Shown: positions 1 to 11,164 of the stretch, one piece after another
Position numbering within the stretch: the stretch's first letter is position 1
Layout of the letters: each line of letters begins with the position of its first letter
Source of the DNA: Platerodrilus igneus
Lineage: Eukaryota > Arthropoda > Insecta > Coleoptera > Lycidae
Assembly: GCA_036346225.1 (NCBI GenBank)
Contig: JARFIW010001176.1
Location: 2,741,884 to 2,805,883 of the forward strand
Direction of reading: 5' to 3'
Length of the DNA: 64,000 bases
Program-made: the position numbers and the translations under genes
The notes under the pieces: generated by a model
What the model saw: the letters and a program-made list of their open reading frames with translations, nothing else
What the model was told of the DNA's origin: nothing
Database searches by the model: none

Positions 1-1530
1 GGCACGGGAGCAACTAAAACAAATCTTTTTCCTTCTAATAACAAATGACGCCAACTTCGTTGTTCTAGTATTTATAATGCAGTAATTAAGTATCTTAATA
101 TTTTTATTATCTAAGTTGTGGCATATTTCAATTTTGGAAATACATTTTTTTAAATAAATGTGGTCTGCAAATTATATGTCAATGTTATTATCATGTATGA
201 TGTACAAAAGTGATTGGTTTCACAGTAACTTCAAAATGGAGGTCCTTGTTGCTTTAATTTAACTGTTTTAATTCCTAACATTCTATCTAGTAAAGTGGAT
301 TGTGTTTTAACTCATCTACCTATTCGAGAAAAATCACTATTTAGTGTATTTAATCATTGATGTTTTTGCTTTCTTTATAAAATTGCATTATATCTGATCT
401 GTGTGGAAGCAATGTCATTGGATTATAAAAATGTTTTAATAAAGGGGTAAGTAATTCTTATTATTTCTTAGTTCCTTTATACCTACAAATATTGAAAAAT
501 AATACCCGAATCTAAATAAAAAATTTTAATTCGTCAAAAACTAACAGTCTAGAATTTTTAAAGCATTTTAAATTGAAAAAAACTTTCTCTAAATAAACTT
601 TCAGTAATGTGTTTGCTTTTATAAATCTTTCAAATCACTTCTTGCTTTTTTTTAAAGAAAACGTTTTTCATTTTTTATTTTGAAAGAATAACTAATTATG
701 TCTATAATATCTATATTATTGTTAATTGTACCTTTTGTGGTTGTTTTTCTCTGGCGTATATTAACTATCATGATTCACGAGTTACCTACATTTAAAGTCT
801 GCTAAAGCTACCCTAGGGTTTTTGAAATCAAACATCAAACCAAACCGTCTCTTATCTAATATAACTAAAAAGTTTCCTGCAAAATTAGCTTCCAAATTTA
901 GTTTATATTAAGTGTATTGCGTAGCTCCTTCCTTGATTTATAAATTACAAGATGCCGACTATGACATATTACACACCTAAAAGCTTTTTCTATTATTTCT
1001 AACGATCAGTAATTAGTACTATCTTTGTTTTTACTTTTGTCTAAACATATTTTGTTTTCTCTGTCGTTATCTAAAGTGAATTTATATCTTTTAGCTTTAT
1101 CTTGACATGTATAATTATATCTTACCCTTGAGCCTTGAATTACTCCACACCTTCTCATTTTCGTGACACCTATTTATTTTAAAGTTTCATAGTTCTTCTA
1201 TGCTTACTTTTTAAAATTAGTCACTATATTTAAATAGTTTGTCTTCCTTAAATTTTTATCTTTTATTTCCCTATTATTCTTATTGTCACACAACACACTC
1301 ATTTTTTGTCGCTGTTAACAAATTTTCCGTTTGAACAAATCAAAGATTCTTTAGGACTTGTACTGGCTGATATCGGATTGTGTCCGACGATGCTTCGCTT
1401 GAAAATTGTTAAAGTCAAACTTAAAATTTAAACGTTGTGGCGTGGCAGTGGCGTGAGAAGGGGGACGGAAGGTAAAGAAAAGGAAAAGTAAATACGAAAT
1501 AAAACATAACAAATCTAATAGTAAAGCGCA
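1..1530. other. AT-rich DNA without recognisable genes
   Basis: About 1.5 kb of AT-rich sequence. All frames are short and carry no motif I recognise. No tandem repeat or inverted repeat was noticed. It is probably intergenic or deeply decayed repeat DNA. Confidence 0.5.
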
Positions 1531-1539
1531 CAAAAGGCG

Positions 1540-2300
1540 TCATTGCAAATTTATTGTCATTTCGGTCGTGCGGGGTGTATCGAGAGAGGTGACGGGGGCT
1601 GTGCGGGTTGTTGCTGCGGATTCCTGGAGCTGGTATGTTGGGTTTGCTTTGGTCCGCCGGTCGACGGTTTCCGGGGTGTCGAGGTTGCTGTTTTTGGGCT
1701 GTTTTTTCGGTGGGTATCTTGGTGGTTTGTGTGTAATTTGGCCTTTGGGAGTTCTTGGGGTGGGGGGTTCGGATTTTGTGGTGATTTTGATTTGCCTCAC
1801 GATGAACGTCGCCGGCGGCCCTCTACCTGCGTTTGAGGCTTTGTTATGCTACGGTGTATCGGGGTTCTGGTTCGGGATTCTTGTTTTCTGGCATTTGCTA
1901 TGGGGAAGGGGGGACGCCGCTTCGGGTGGCCGTTTCTGGGATAATCGGATTTGGGACAGATTGTCTCAGGGGCAACTGCTCGGGGCGGGGTCTGCAAGGT
2001 GTGTCTTTTTGGAGAAGCTTCAGGTTGGGGGTTGTGGGCCGGGGTCTATTGTGCCGGGTCGGGGGGTTGTAGGGCTTTTTGGGCGGATTGGGGATGCTGG
2101 TGGCGCCATCGGGACTATTGTCGTGTCTAGGTTTCTCGTCTTGGGGACCCTTGAATACCGGATTTCGTGCGGGTCCTGCTATTGTTGGAGAGCGGTTTGA
2201 GGGAGTGGTGGCTTTGGCGCCCTCTTTCTTGGGAGCTGTCGGCTTTCGGGTTAGGGGGCATTTGGCAGAGTTCTCGCGTTTTGGTTTTTGGGCTTCCTGT
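1540..2300 (-). pseudogene. GC-rich block, possibly decayed retrotransposon ORF1/gag
   Basis: This 760-bp block is much richer in G+C than its flanks and stops abruptly at both sides. On the minus strand three partial frames (2321-2127, 1997-1797, 1800-1540) encode basic peptides rich in Pro, Thr, Ser, Arg and Lys, for example PPTPRTPKGQ. That composition is usual for the disordered start of LINE ORF1 or gag-like proteins. The plus-strand frame (1568-2200) gives a Gly/Val/Cys/Phe-rich peptide that looks like an antisense shadow. No zinc knuckle or RT motif is visible, so the retrotransposon reading is inference. It could also be foreign or CpG-island-like DNA. Confidence 0.25.
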
Positions 2301-2715
2301 ATAATATAAAATATAAAACAATTATATAAAAATTATATAAAAGCAATAGCATAAAAACAATTATATTAAAGAGTTCTAACGAAAACAAAACGTGTAAATA
2401 ATGAGATAAGGTAAAACAATGGAGGATCAATTCCACCGAAGCTCCGAAAGTAAAAAAATAAATGCAAATAAAAGGAAATTAATAATAGTATCAAGCAGCT
2501 TACCAAAGGCATAGGAAACAAAGCAGTAAAACATTCCCTGATCAATATAAATATATAGAGTTAAATTAGATTAAGTGACGTATCTTAAAATTTTACTGGA
2601 TAGCTTACACATTTCTCATGTGGGGATAAATAAGACTAAAAGTTTAGCAAGGTCATATATGTGGTGGCCAATTGTGAATCAAGAGATTGAATCGATGATA
2701 AAAAAAATTGAATGG
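2301..2715. other. AT-rich spacer before the LINE fragments
   Basis: AT-rich sequence starting with TATAA-like runs right after the GC-rich block. No coding signal seen. Confidence 0.4.
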
Positions 2716-3490
2716 ATGTGCTTACATTTGTAGATAATACATCAGTATTAGCATCGAGCATGGAAGAGTTGGAAGCAGATCCTAGTGAAATGAAAACAGT
2801 ACTAACAGAGAGAAGTTGTGTGAAAATAAAATAAATTAAGTACTATTATATAAAACAGGGGTAAATAAGTCAAAAACAAGAAAACAAATAGGAAACGAAA
2901 AAGTTACAAGAGGTTAAGAATTTCTGCTATCTAGAAAGGAAAATAACGCAAATGGGAAAAGTGCAAAAACTATAAAATAAAGATTAGCACAACGCCGTGC
3001 AGCATTTAACAAGGAAAAGCAACTACTACGTTCAAATACAACAAACATAGAAACAAGAAAAGGATTGGCAAAAACGAATTTGTGAAGCATAGCGCTGTAC
3101 GACTGTAAAACGTGGACTGTAGGAGATGCAGACAGGAATAAGATAGTCTTTGAAATGTTGTGCTATAGATGTTTGATGTAGCTGTCATGGACAGACAAAG
3201 TTAAGAACAAAGAAGTACTACAAATAGTAGGGGAAAGAGGATCTGTAGAAAATAGTAAAAAGCAGGAAAGATAGCACGAGAGCTCACGTACTAAGGCACG
3301 AGGAACGTGGGCAATATATCAGAAACAGTGAAAGGTAAAAAGAGAGGAAGGGATTGAACTAGATGAGACATAGCACACAGATGGTGTAAGATGTAAGCTG
3401 TGGGAATTTCAGGGAAATGTGTAGGTTAGCTCAGAATATGAAACAATGGAGATACACTTCTAACCATTTACGGTAGTAAAGACCTAACGT
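2716..3490 (+). mobile_element. RTE-like LINE, degraded 3' fragment
   Basis: The sequence parallels 6480-7260 of the longer LINE downstream. It covers the RT segment with the active-site region (here degraded to F-A/V-D-N-T-S-V-L), the stretch about elements held as 'lists' of Lys/Asn codons, and the C-terminal region through to the 'gacctaacg' end. Stops and indels break the frame throughout. It is a 5'-truncated dead copy, diverged from the 4.0-7.3 kb copy, so the two insertions are old or independent. Confidence 0.7.
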
Positions 3491-3628
3491 TGGTGAATTT
3501 GAAAATTAAAATTTGTAGTAAAGTGTGCCTGGAAAACAGATGAAATTAATTTTTAAGCACCGTGTAAAAACATAAACCTTTTATTGCTCAGCCTTTTATG
3601 GCAACAATCTATCACTAGAAAAACGTAA

Positions 3629-3880
3629 CATTCTAGCTCTGAGATCTTTACAGTTGTTGACGATTCAACCTTCAAACTTCTTTCAGCAGTTGAGGAGTTT
3701 ACCTCTGAGCTTCTTAAAGGCATTGAGAATTCTACCAAGGTGCTTCTTACGGCCATTCAACATTCTAGCTCTGAACTCTTTACAATTGTATACGATTCAA
3801 TATTGCAACTTAGTAGAATGTTATTGATTGAATCAGGACCTCTTTTTCTCCAGCATCCTCATTTCCTAGCTCATTCTTGA
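3629..3880 (+). pseudogene. 11-residue amphipathic repeat-coding segment, copy 1
   Basis: An 84-codon frame without a start codon, closed by TGA at 3878-3880. It encodes a repeat with an 11-residue (33-nt) period: LLSAVEEFTSE, LLKGIENSTKV, LLTAIQHSSSE, LFTIVYDSI. Each unit has hydrophobic residues at the start followed by acidic and Ser/Thr residues, as expected of an amphipathic helix. Matching units occur on the same strand at 12,843 and 14,953. I do not recognise the family. It may be a dispersed piece of one gene or of a mobile element. Confidence 0.4.
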
Positions 3881-3889
3881 TCAAAAAGT

Positions 3890-4000
3890 TTTCTTCGACT
3901 AGCCATTTCATCTTTCGAGATAAATACATCTTGTTTGGTATCAATTAATATTAGATTTTTCTTAGCTACCTGAATTTCTAGGAATTTTACAATGTTATTA
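3890..4000 (+). repeat. Short dispersed repeat shared with 8.3-8.8 kb
   Basis: The segment with 'ggtatcaattaatattaga' and the following TTTTTCTTAGCTA resembles segments at about 8,320, 8,490 and 8,785. It is a dispersed low-copy repeat with no coding signal. Confidence 0.5.
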
Positions 4001-4431
4001 GTTGAACTCCATTTCGAATGGACCTGCACCTTGCCGAAGTTCTAAATTACTAGAACAGGTGAAATGGCTTGCGTGTTCTAATGAGCTAAAGAGCCAAACT
4101 ACAGGTCCAACCAAAGTAGTAGGGTCGTTAGTGAGGAACCAGACTAAGACAGGTCCCCGAAAGAGGGCAGCGGCTCTTTCGGTACTTAGATTGGCAGAGA
4201 CCATAGGGGTCGGTATGGCAGTCTAAGACACACTACCGCGATGTGGAAGGCAACGGGAAACCACCGCATTAATCTCCCAAGTACACAGCGCACTTAAATT
4301 GATACAAACATGATGGCATTCTCTGGGGTAAAAGATTCCGGAGTTAAAATTGTCCCCCATTCGGATCTCCGGGAGGGGAGGAGGATGCGATCGGAAAGTT
4401 AAAAATAAGAGTAGGGAACATTCTGCGAGTC

Positions 4432-5150
4432 GGAGCGTGGAATGTTAGAAGTATGAAGCAAGTAGGTAAGCTAGAGAACCTAAAAATCGAAATGAATAAG
4501 TTATCACTTGACATAGTAGGGATCAGCGAAGTTCGGTGGCCAGAGGCGGGTGATTTTTGGAGTGGAGACTTCAGGGTAATTCATACAGGAGCAGAGGAAG
4601 GAAATTTGGGTGTGGGGATAGTTATGCGGAAAAAGATAGGATACTGTGTGAAAATTACTTACAAAAGAACGAAAGAGTACTCATGGTTAGATTAGAATCT
4701 AAACCGGTAAACACAGTAATAATACAAGTATACATGCCCACCTCTAGCTACAGTGACGAAGAGGTAGAAGCCATCTACAAAGATATCGAAGACATATTAA
4801 GATACGTAGAAGGACATGAAAATTTAATAATTACGGGGATTTTAATGCCGTGGTAGGTGAGGGTAGGGAAGGAGCGGTAGTAGGTTTATTTGGTTTAGGC
4901 ACGAGAAACGACAGGGAAATAGGCTGGTAGAATTTTGCGACAAGAACAATTTAATCATCACAAACACATTATTTCAACATCATGCTAGAAGACGATATAC
5001 GTGGAAGATGCCAGGAGATATAGGAAGATATCAAATAGATTACATTCTTTTAGACAACGGTTTAGGAATCAAGTAAAGACTGCAGAAGCTACCCAGAAGC
5101 AGATATAGATACTGACCACAACATCGTAATTATGAAGGCCGCACTTAAAT
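4432..5150 (+). pseudogene. LINE endonuclease domain (broken)
   Basis: This would nick target DNA to start target-primed reverse transcription. The opening motif G-x-W-N-V-R-S-M lies at about 4,436. It is followed by the catalytic-region motif ISEVRWPEAG (about 4,520-4,550) and the GVGIVMRKK strand at about 4,610. The frame shifts near 4,690: the continuation, with IIQVYMPTSS, lies in the frame 4557-4856. The 'GDFNA' equivalent near 4,835 is degraded to GILMPW. The remaining part to 5,150 is broken further. The endonuclease is clearly inactive. Confidence 0.8.
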
Positions 5151-5169
5151 TTAAAAATCTGAAAAAAGG

Positions 5170-7259
5170 AACGGAAAAAGGCACTTGGACTTTGAGAAAC
5201 TAAAAGATAAAGATATTCAAGTAAGATTCGAAAAAAAGTCAAATGAATTGCTGAATGATATCGGGAAAATATCTGAAACTAAGGAAGTAGAAACAGAATG
5301 GAATAACATTAAATCCAGCCTAGACATGGCGGCCAGAGATATTCTGGGGTATACACAAAAGAAAATAAGAAACCATGGATAACAAAGGATATCGTGAATT
5401 TAATAGAAGAAAGACGAAAATACAAAAATAAATCAGACGAAACAGGAAAACAAAGATACAAAGCCATAAAATGGGAAATTATTCGAAAATGCAGGAAAGC
5501 TAAAGAACAATGGATTGATGAAAAGTGCAAAGAGGTACAAACTAAGATGGAAATAGGAAAGACAGACAAAGCATACAAATTAATTAGAATGAATTTTAGG
5601 GATATAAAACCGTATAGTAAAAATATAAGGGACGCACAAGGAAACGTCATTATAGAAAACGTAGAGAAAGTGAGTAGATGGCAAGAATATATAGAGAATT
5701 TATATGCAGGAGAGGAACTAACTGCATTAGAACAGGAATCAGACATTGAAAATGATGACTTGGGATATCCTATACTTCGAGACGAGTTTGAATTAGCATT
5801 AAAGAGTCTGAAAAATGGTAAGGCGCCGGGTACAGATAAGGTGCAAGCAGAAACTCTAAAGGCCGCTGGACAAGCAGTAACAGAACGTCTCTTCCAACTT
5901 GTAAGCTATATGTATGAGACAGGCGAGATACCCAAAGATTTCAAACGTAGCATCTAACTATACCAAAAAAGAAAGGCGCGGATAGATGTGAAAATTTTCG
6001 AACAATAAGTTTGACAGCACACGTGTCAAAAATATTAACTAGAATTGTGCAAAGACGAATGGAAAAACGAGCTGAAGAAATACTAGAGAAGACCAATTTG
6101 GGTTTAGGCGAAACAGGGGAACGCGGGAGGATATTTTAGCTCTGAGAGTGATAATGGAGAAAACAATAGAAAAAGGGAAAGCATGTATATAGGGTTTGTA
6201 GATCTGGAAAAAGCATTCGACAATGTAAATTGGAAAAAATGTTTGAAATACTCAAAAGATTGGAATGAGTTATAGGGATAGACGAATAGTACAGAGCTTA
6301 TACAAAGAGCAAACAGCAGTAATAGAATTAGAGCAGGAACGTAGAGAAGTAAACATTAGGAAAGGGGTGAGACAGGGATGTGCCCTATCCCCATTGATCT
6401 TTAACTTGTACATAGAAGAGGCAATGAATACTGTCAAATGCAGGAAGACATTTGGAATTACTATGCAGGGACAAAAATTGATATGCTTAGATTTGCAGAT
6501 GATATAGCGGTATTAGCGTCTAGCAAGGAAGAGTTAGAAGCGGCTCTTAATGAAATGGAAACGGTTCTGACAGAGAGATACGGTATGAAAATTAACAAAA
6601 CTAAAACTAAAGTTCTAGTTTGCAAAGGTGGGAAAATAAATCAAAACAAGAATACAAGTATCTAACACGAACTTACAAGAGGTTAAGGATTTCTGCTACC
6701 TAGGAAGCCAAATAACGCAAGATGGGAAAAGCACAAAAGATATAAAACAAAGATTAGCACAAGGTCGTGCTACATTTAACAAGAAAAAGCAACTACTGTG
6801 CTCAAAGACCACAAACATAGAAACAAGGAAAAGATTGCTTAAAACATATGTGTGGAGCACAGCACTGTACGGCTGTGAAGCCTGGACAGTAGGAGAAGCG
6901 GACAAGAAAAGGTAGAAGCCTTTGAAATGTGGTGCTACAGGCGTATGATGAAGATATCATGGACAGACAAAGTTAAGAACGAAGAGGTATTGAAAATGGT
7001 AGGGGAAGAAAGAAATATGTGGAAAACGGTAAAAAATAGGAGAGATAGGATGATAGGCCACATACTACGGCATGAGGGAATAGTGCGGAATATATTAGAA
7101 GCAGAGATAGGAAAAAAGAGAAGAAGAGGCAGACCTAGATTAGACTACTGCACACAGATAGTAAAAGATGTAGGCTGTAGAGGTTTCAGGGAGATGTGTA
7201 GGCTAGCCCAGAATAGAAATCAATGGAGGTACGCTTCCAACCAATCCCAAGATGGATAA
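5170..7259 (+). pseudogene. LINE reverse transcriptase and C-terminal domain (broken)
   Basis: Copies LINE RNA into DNA in the intact family. Visible RT blocks: SLKNGKAPGTDKVQAE (about 5,800-5,850), RKGVRQGCALSPLIFN (about 6,355-6,410), and the catalytic region with LRFADDIAVLASS (about 6,485-6,525). The C-terminal region typical of these elements, with RMIGHILRHEG and KRRRGRPRLDY, occupies 6,927-7,259 and ends in TAA. At least four frameshifts or stops separate the open segments 5185-5382, 5394-5957, 6265-6507, 6438-6665 and 6927-7259. The FADD active site survives in sequence but not in a usable frame. Confidence 0.85.
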
Positions 7260-7429
7260 ACTAATGACGAAAAGATAACTGTGCTTACTGGAAAACCATT
7301 ATTTCGGCAAATGTCTAAGTGTTGGGGGATCTTGGTAGCCACAGGTTGCTTAACCTCCTTCACTGAATCTCGGTAAAATAGGGTATAAAAGTAGAAAACA
7401 ATAGAAAGGGAACGAGCTGAATACACATG

Positions 7430-7560
7430 CTGTGTGAGAATTTCAGGGAACTATGTAGGCTAGCTCAGAATATAAATAAGTGCAGGTGCGTGTCCAACCA
7501 GTTTTGAGACGGAAAACCTAATGACGAAAAAATAAGCGCAGATAAATCTGATGATTAGTA
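7430..7560 (+). mobile_element. RTE-like LINE, short 3' fragment
   Basis: About 100 bp matching the last part of the LINE at 7,175-7,270, from 'tgtgagaatttcaggga' to 'cctaatgacgaaaa'. It is a strongly 5'-truncated insertion or a duplication of the LINE end. Confidence 0.65.
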
Positions 7561-7769
7561 TAAACAACTAGTTGTTGGTTGCGAAATACCTGCAACTAAT
7601 GTTGACTGTGCAAAAGATAAATTGGAAAATATATTAAATCGCCAAATGGTTAAGTGTTGGGGGAACTTGGCAGCCACAGGCTGCTTACCTCCCTTCACAA
7701 CCATTGAAGGTCGGAGAAATAGGGCATGTAACTGTAAAACAATAGAAAGTGATCAAACTGCATCTAACA

Positions 7770-8245
7770 AGAAAGAACAGCGCCTATGAGGAAAGACAAC
7801 AAACATAGAATAAGAAGAAAATTGTTGAAAGCATATGTGTGGAGCACAGCACAGTATGCCTAGGAAATACGGGCAGTCTGAAACGCAGAGAGAAAAACGG
7901 TAGCAGCCTTTTGGAATGCTGTGCTTCAGATGTATGAGGACGATGGCATGGACAGACAAAGATAATAACAAATAAGTTACAGAAATAGTAGGGAAACAAG
8001 GATATCTGGGGAAAAAGAGAAATAGTAGGGCGGAATACGTTCTAAGGCATTTTTGGGGAATAGTATGTGATATATTACAAGCAGAGATAGGAAAAAAGAG
8101 GTAGATGTAGACCTAGATCAAATAGTTATAGATGCAGACTGTGCAAATTTCAGGGAAATCTGTAGGTTAGTTCAGAATAGGGAACAATGATGGTACGCGT
8201 CTAACCAGTTCTAGGACTGAAGACCTAATGATGATGATTAGTTGA
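7770..8245 (+). mobile_element. RTE-like LINE, 3' fragment
   Basis: Matches the LINE from about 6,780 to its 3' end with many indels, and ends in 'gacctaatgatgatgatta'. The minus-strand frames here are antisense shadows. It is the fourth copy of the same family within 5.5 kb, so local clustering is strong. Confidence 0.7.
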
Positions 8246-8252
8246 ACTAGAA

Positions 8253-8600
8253 CCACATTTCCACCCGCGGAATAAATCTTTCTTCACATTTCCACCCACG
8301 AGATAAATGTACCTTGTTTGGTATCAATTAATATTAAATTTTTCTCAACTATTCGAATTTTTAGGAATTTTTCAGATTGCATCATCCCCAGGGAGCTACC
8401 CTCATTTTAAGAATTTTTTACCAACCCACATTTCCACCCGCGAGATAAATCTTTCTCCACATTTCCACCCAGGAGATAAATGTACCTTGTTTAGTATCAA
8501 TTAATATTAGATTTTTCTCAGCTATCCGAATTTCTACTTTCAGATTGCATCATCCGCCATGGAGCTACCCTCATTTTAAGAATTATTACCAACTGGTTAT
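8253..8600 (+). repeat. Tandem duplication of a ~173-bp unit
   Basis: Two head-to-tail copies (8253-8425, 8426-8600). Each starts with 'ccacatttccaccc' and continues through the 'ggtatcaattaatatta' motif to 'gagctaccctcattttaag'. Within each unit the 'acatttccaccc' motif occurs twice. No coding signal. Confidence 0.75.
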
Positions 8601-8859
8601 TTAATCACCCCCAATATATTTTTAGGGGTTCGAGATACGGATTCATCTTGCTGTTTCACGCAAAATCCAAATCTGTAAACAAATTAAAAATATGACCACC
8701 CCTTACCGTTTTACACACATACTCTCTAACGAACATATAAAAGATTATTTTTGTTTCTTTTAATATAAATATATCTTGTTTTATGTCAATTAATATTAGA
8801 TTTTTCTAGGGAGTCTAAATCTGTATATAGATTTTAAATAGGGCCCCCTTACAAAGTTA

Positions 8860-9640
8860 CACTTTTAAAAAGCTCAAACTTCTAAATTTTTGCTCGTCTA
8901 TATCTAATTCCATCTTTAAAACCTTTTTTTTGCTACCCAGGACATATGCTTTAACCAACCATTTTCCAGTCAATTTACAACCACTGGAATTTTAGAAATG
9001 AACCCTTTATAAGCCATACGTGTTTGATATTTAAAACCATTTTCAAACAATAATATTCTGTTTTTAGAATAATGTGAAACATTCCAATGTAATGTGTTTT
9101 TAATATATAAATGGGAAGGTCGAGTTTAGCAACAAGAACTACACTCTTAATTAGAATATTCAAAAACACCACTTTTCAAATTTTAAACAGGGTAAACTTT
9201 TACACAAAATTTTATCAATTTTCTGGTTTTACATTTAGCTAACTCGATACTAAATAGGTACTTTGGAAAAATACAATTCGTATCTGAACTAATTTCTTGT
9301 CGAAAAGACCCCAAACCTCTAATATTTGCCTATCTATATTTAACTCCATCTTTAAAACCTTTCTTTTTTTGCAAAAAGAAATACTTAACCAACCAATATC
9401 CTTGTGTCCCCATGCGTAGGGTACTGTGCTATTAGGGATGACGTACCTTTTGTCATCCTCGCTCGACAAACTAATTTTAATGATTAACTGTGTATAAAGC
9501 TGGTGCTTATGACTCTGAATAGATACCATGCTATGCATAAGGACCCCAGAATTATTATTTACAATATCACTAAAACTATTAACACCGACACCCCTCACAA
9601 CACTACTAGTTCTCTTAATCTTTTTTCGATGATCCAACAT
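8860..9640 (-). pseudogene. DNA polymerase B C-terminal-like fragment (Polinton/adintovirus type)
   Basis: The minus frame 9640-9239 contains HKHQLYTQLIIKISLSSEDD followed by KRYVIP and AWGHKDI (about 9,510-9,410). I associate this pattern with the C-terminus of the protein-primed type B DNA polymerases of Polinton/Maverick and adintovirus-like elements of arthropods. A second, shorter non-coding match to the end of this segment lies at about 8,870-8,960. The upstream polymerase palm and exonuclease motifs are absent, so this is only a tail. The family assignment is from recollection and was not searched. Confidence 0.4.
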
Positions 9641-9855
9641 AATTTATATACAACTTTATTAAAGCAATACAGACGTTTAATCTAACAACAAAATTCATTT
9701 TGAATAATAACAGCATTCTGTCAAACGCATGTTAAATTGTTATCTTCGTTCAGTAGGCAATGACTTAAGCCATCATTCTTCTTTTGCAGCTGTTTTATTC
9801 ATTTATGTTTAGCACTGATGTTAAACTAATAGTTATCATTAACTAGCGGTACGCG

Positions 9856-10444
9856 AGTTATGTGATCCCCCATTTATTATACCTAAATAAAACTAATACC
9901 TAAGAAAGTTATTAGGAAATATTAGGAAATGTACAACAATGTCATAAAAGACAAATTGTTACAATTTATTACAATATATTTCAGTTATAAACGTTCTCAT
10001 GTGAACAAAAGCGCTACAAAGTAGCACAAGGATAAGTGACACTGCAGATGTCAGATCACAGACGGTCGTAGGAAGTCACGTACCGAGATTACGCAGAATA
10101 AGCCCGCAACAAAGTAGTTATGAATAGATTTAAGATAGCAACTATGTATCATGAATAGAATCAAGTGTAAGCAGACATTAGGTCTGCAAGTTCCCACAGA
10201 ATTGTAAAGAGGGAGATTATAAAAAGACCGGGAGCTCCACTCCCAGTCAGCTCATCAACGTTCAGCTTTCACATTGCAGTCCGTCGGTAACTCACTTGTA
10301 CAATTAAGTATTAACTATTTCGACTTAGAATAAATTAATTCAAGATTGTAAAATTCCATGTTCAAATCTGTTTAAACAAATAAATGTGTTAAGGACCTAA
10401 GAAGTCTTTTTAAAAAGGACCGCTCGAAGCCACGAACCTTAACT
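9856..10444 (+). mobile_element. Solo LTR of gypsy-A family, target duplication CGCG
   Basis: A 589-bp solo LTR starting AGTTATGTGATCCCCC and ending CCTTAACT, flanked on both sides by CGCG (9852-9855 and 10445-10448). It matches, in opposite orientation, the 5' LTR of gypsy-A at 55,180-55,731. Shared blocks include 'agtgacactgcag', 'cagacat...tctgcaagttcccacagaatt' and a TATA-like box (here 'attataaaaag' at about 10,215). It interrupts the region of polymerase-like fragments. A solo LTR arises by recombination between the two LTRs of an inserted element. Confidence 0.85.
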
Positions 10445-10665
10445 CGCGTTGTTAGTGAACTAGTATTTTGCAGATAATAAAGACAACAAAATATTAGCCA
10501 TCCAGCGAACACCACGGGGAGGTAACGCGTACACTCTGTCCACCAGGATAGAAGCAAGAAGGATTTGGAAGAAGGAAAGGTGGGAGAAGAACTTAAAAAT
10601 TATAGAATCTTAAAACTAATATATACAATAGATTTACAAATTCTATACAAATATAAACAACTATC

Positions 10666-10921
10666 TTAAACGTATATTTTTATGCCCTCATGCGTAGGTT
10701 GATATGCTTTTGGGGACGACGCAACGCTTGTCATCTTCGCTCGATAAACTAATTTTATTAATAAGCTGCGTGTGCAAATCGTGCTTTTTACTCCGGATAC
10801 ATACGCTGGCAAGTACTCGATACCACCCAAATAAAGAATTAGATGCTTGATGACTGTTAACTTCTTCTTCCCTCGTGTACGCCCAGGCACATCCCTGTCT
10901 ATGCGCACGGCCCATGCGCAC
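10666..10921 (-). pseudogene. Second copy of the polymerase B-like tail
   Basis: The minus frame 10921-10688 repeats the motif of the 9.4-kb fragment with substitutions: ISLSSEDDKRCV and then AWGHKNI, preceded by IRSKKHDLHTQLIN. It is in the same orientation as the 9.2-9.6 kb copy, with the solo LTR between them. The upstream sequence (about 10,800-10,920) differs from the first copy. It may be the end of a longer decayed element that also includes the gene at 11.2-12.8 kb. Confidence 0.4.
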
Positions 10922-11164
10922 TCCTCTCTGTGTGACTACTATTTCGTAGTGACGTCATAGCTTTTTATAAATAAAGAGCAATGTAATCCTATTCTAAAAT
11001 TTTTATTCCGACATTATACATAACAAAATTTAAAAATACCTAATGACAAGCATGGAGCCAATTAGACTTAATTTTAGTAGAAAGTTATACACAGAAAACA
11101 GTCGTATATTTATGTTTGTTTGGAGCGGTTTTAATTTGATCTAATTTTATTCGCAGCTTAAAAT

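Larger units (their letters stand above)
4010..7290 (+). mobile_element. RTE-like LINE, nearly full length but dead
   Basis: A non-LTR retrotransposon about 3.3 kb long. A leader (about 4,010-4,430) precedes an apurinic-endonuclease-like domain (4,432-5,150) and a reverse transcriptase with a C-terminal domain (5,170-7,259). This type is often annotated in arthropods as craniofacial development protein 2-like, a name that comes from RTE/BovB-derived sequence. The 3' ends of related fragments nearby finish in 'gacctaatgatgatgatta', a short trinucleotide-like tail. Several frameshifts and stops make it non-functional. Clade assignment is from memory of motifs and should be tested by RT phylogeny. 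Confidence 0.8.

Noticed and set aside
1568..2200. 210-codon plus-strand open frame
   Set aside because: Gly/Val/Cys/Phe-rich composition follows from the G+T bias of the strand; no motif, and the opposite strand looks more protein-like.
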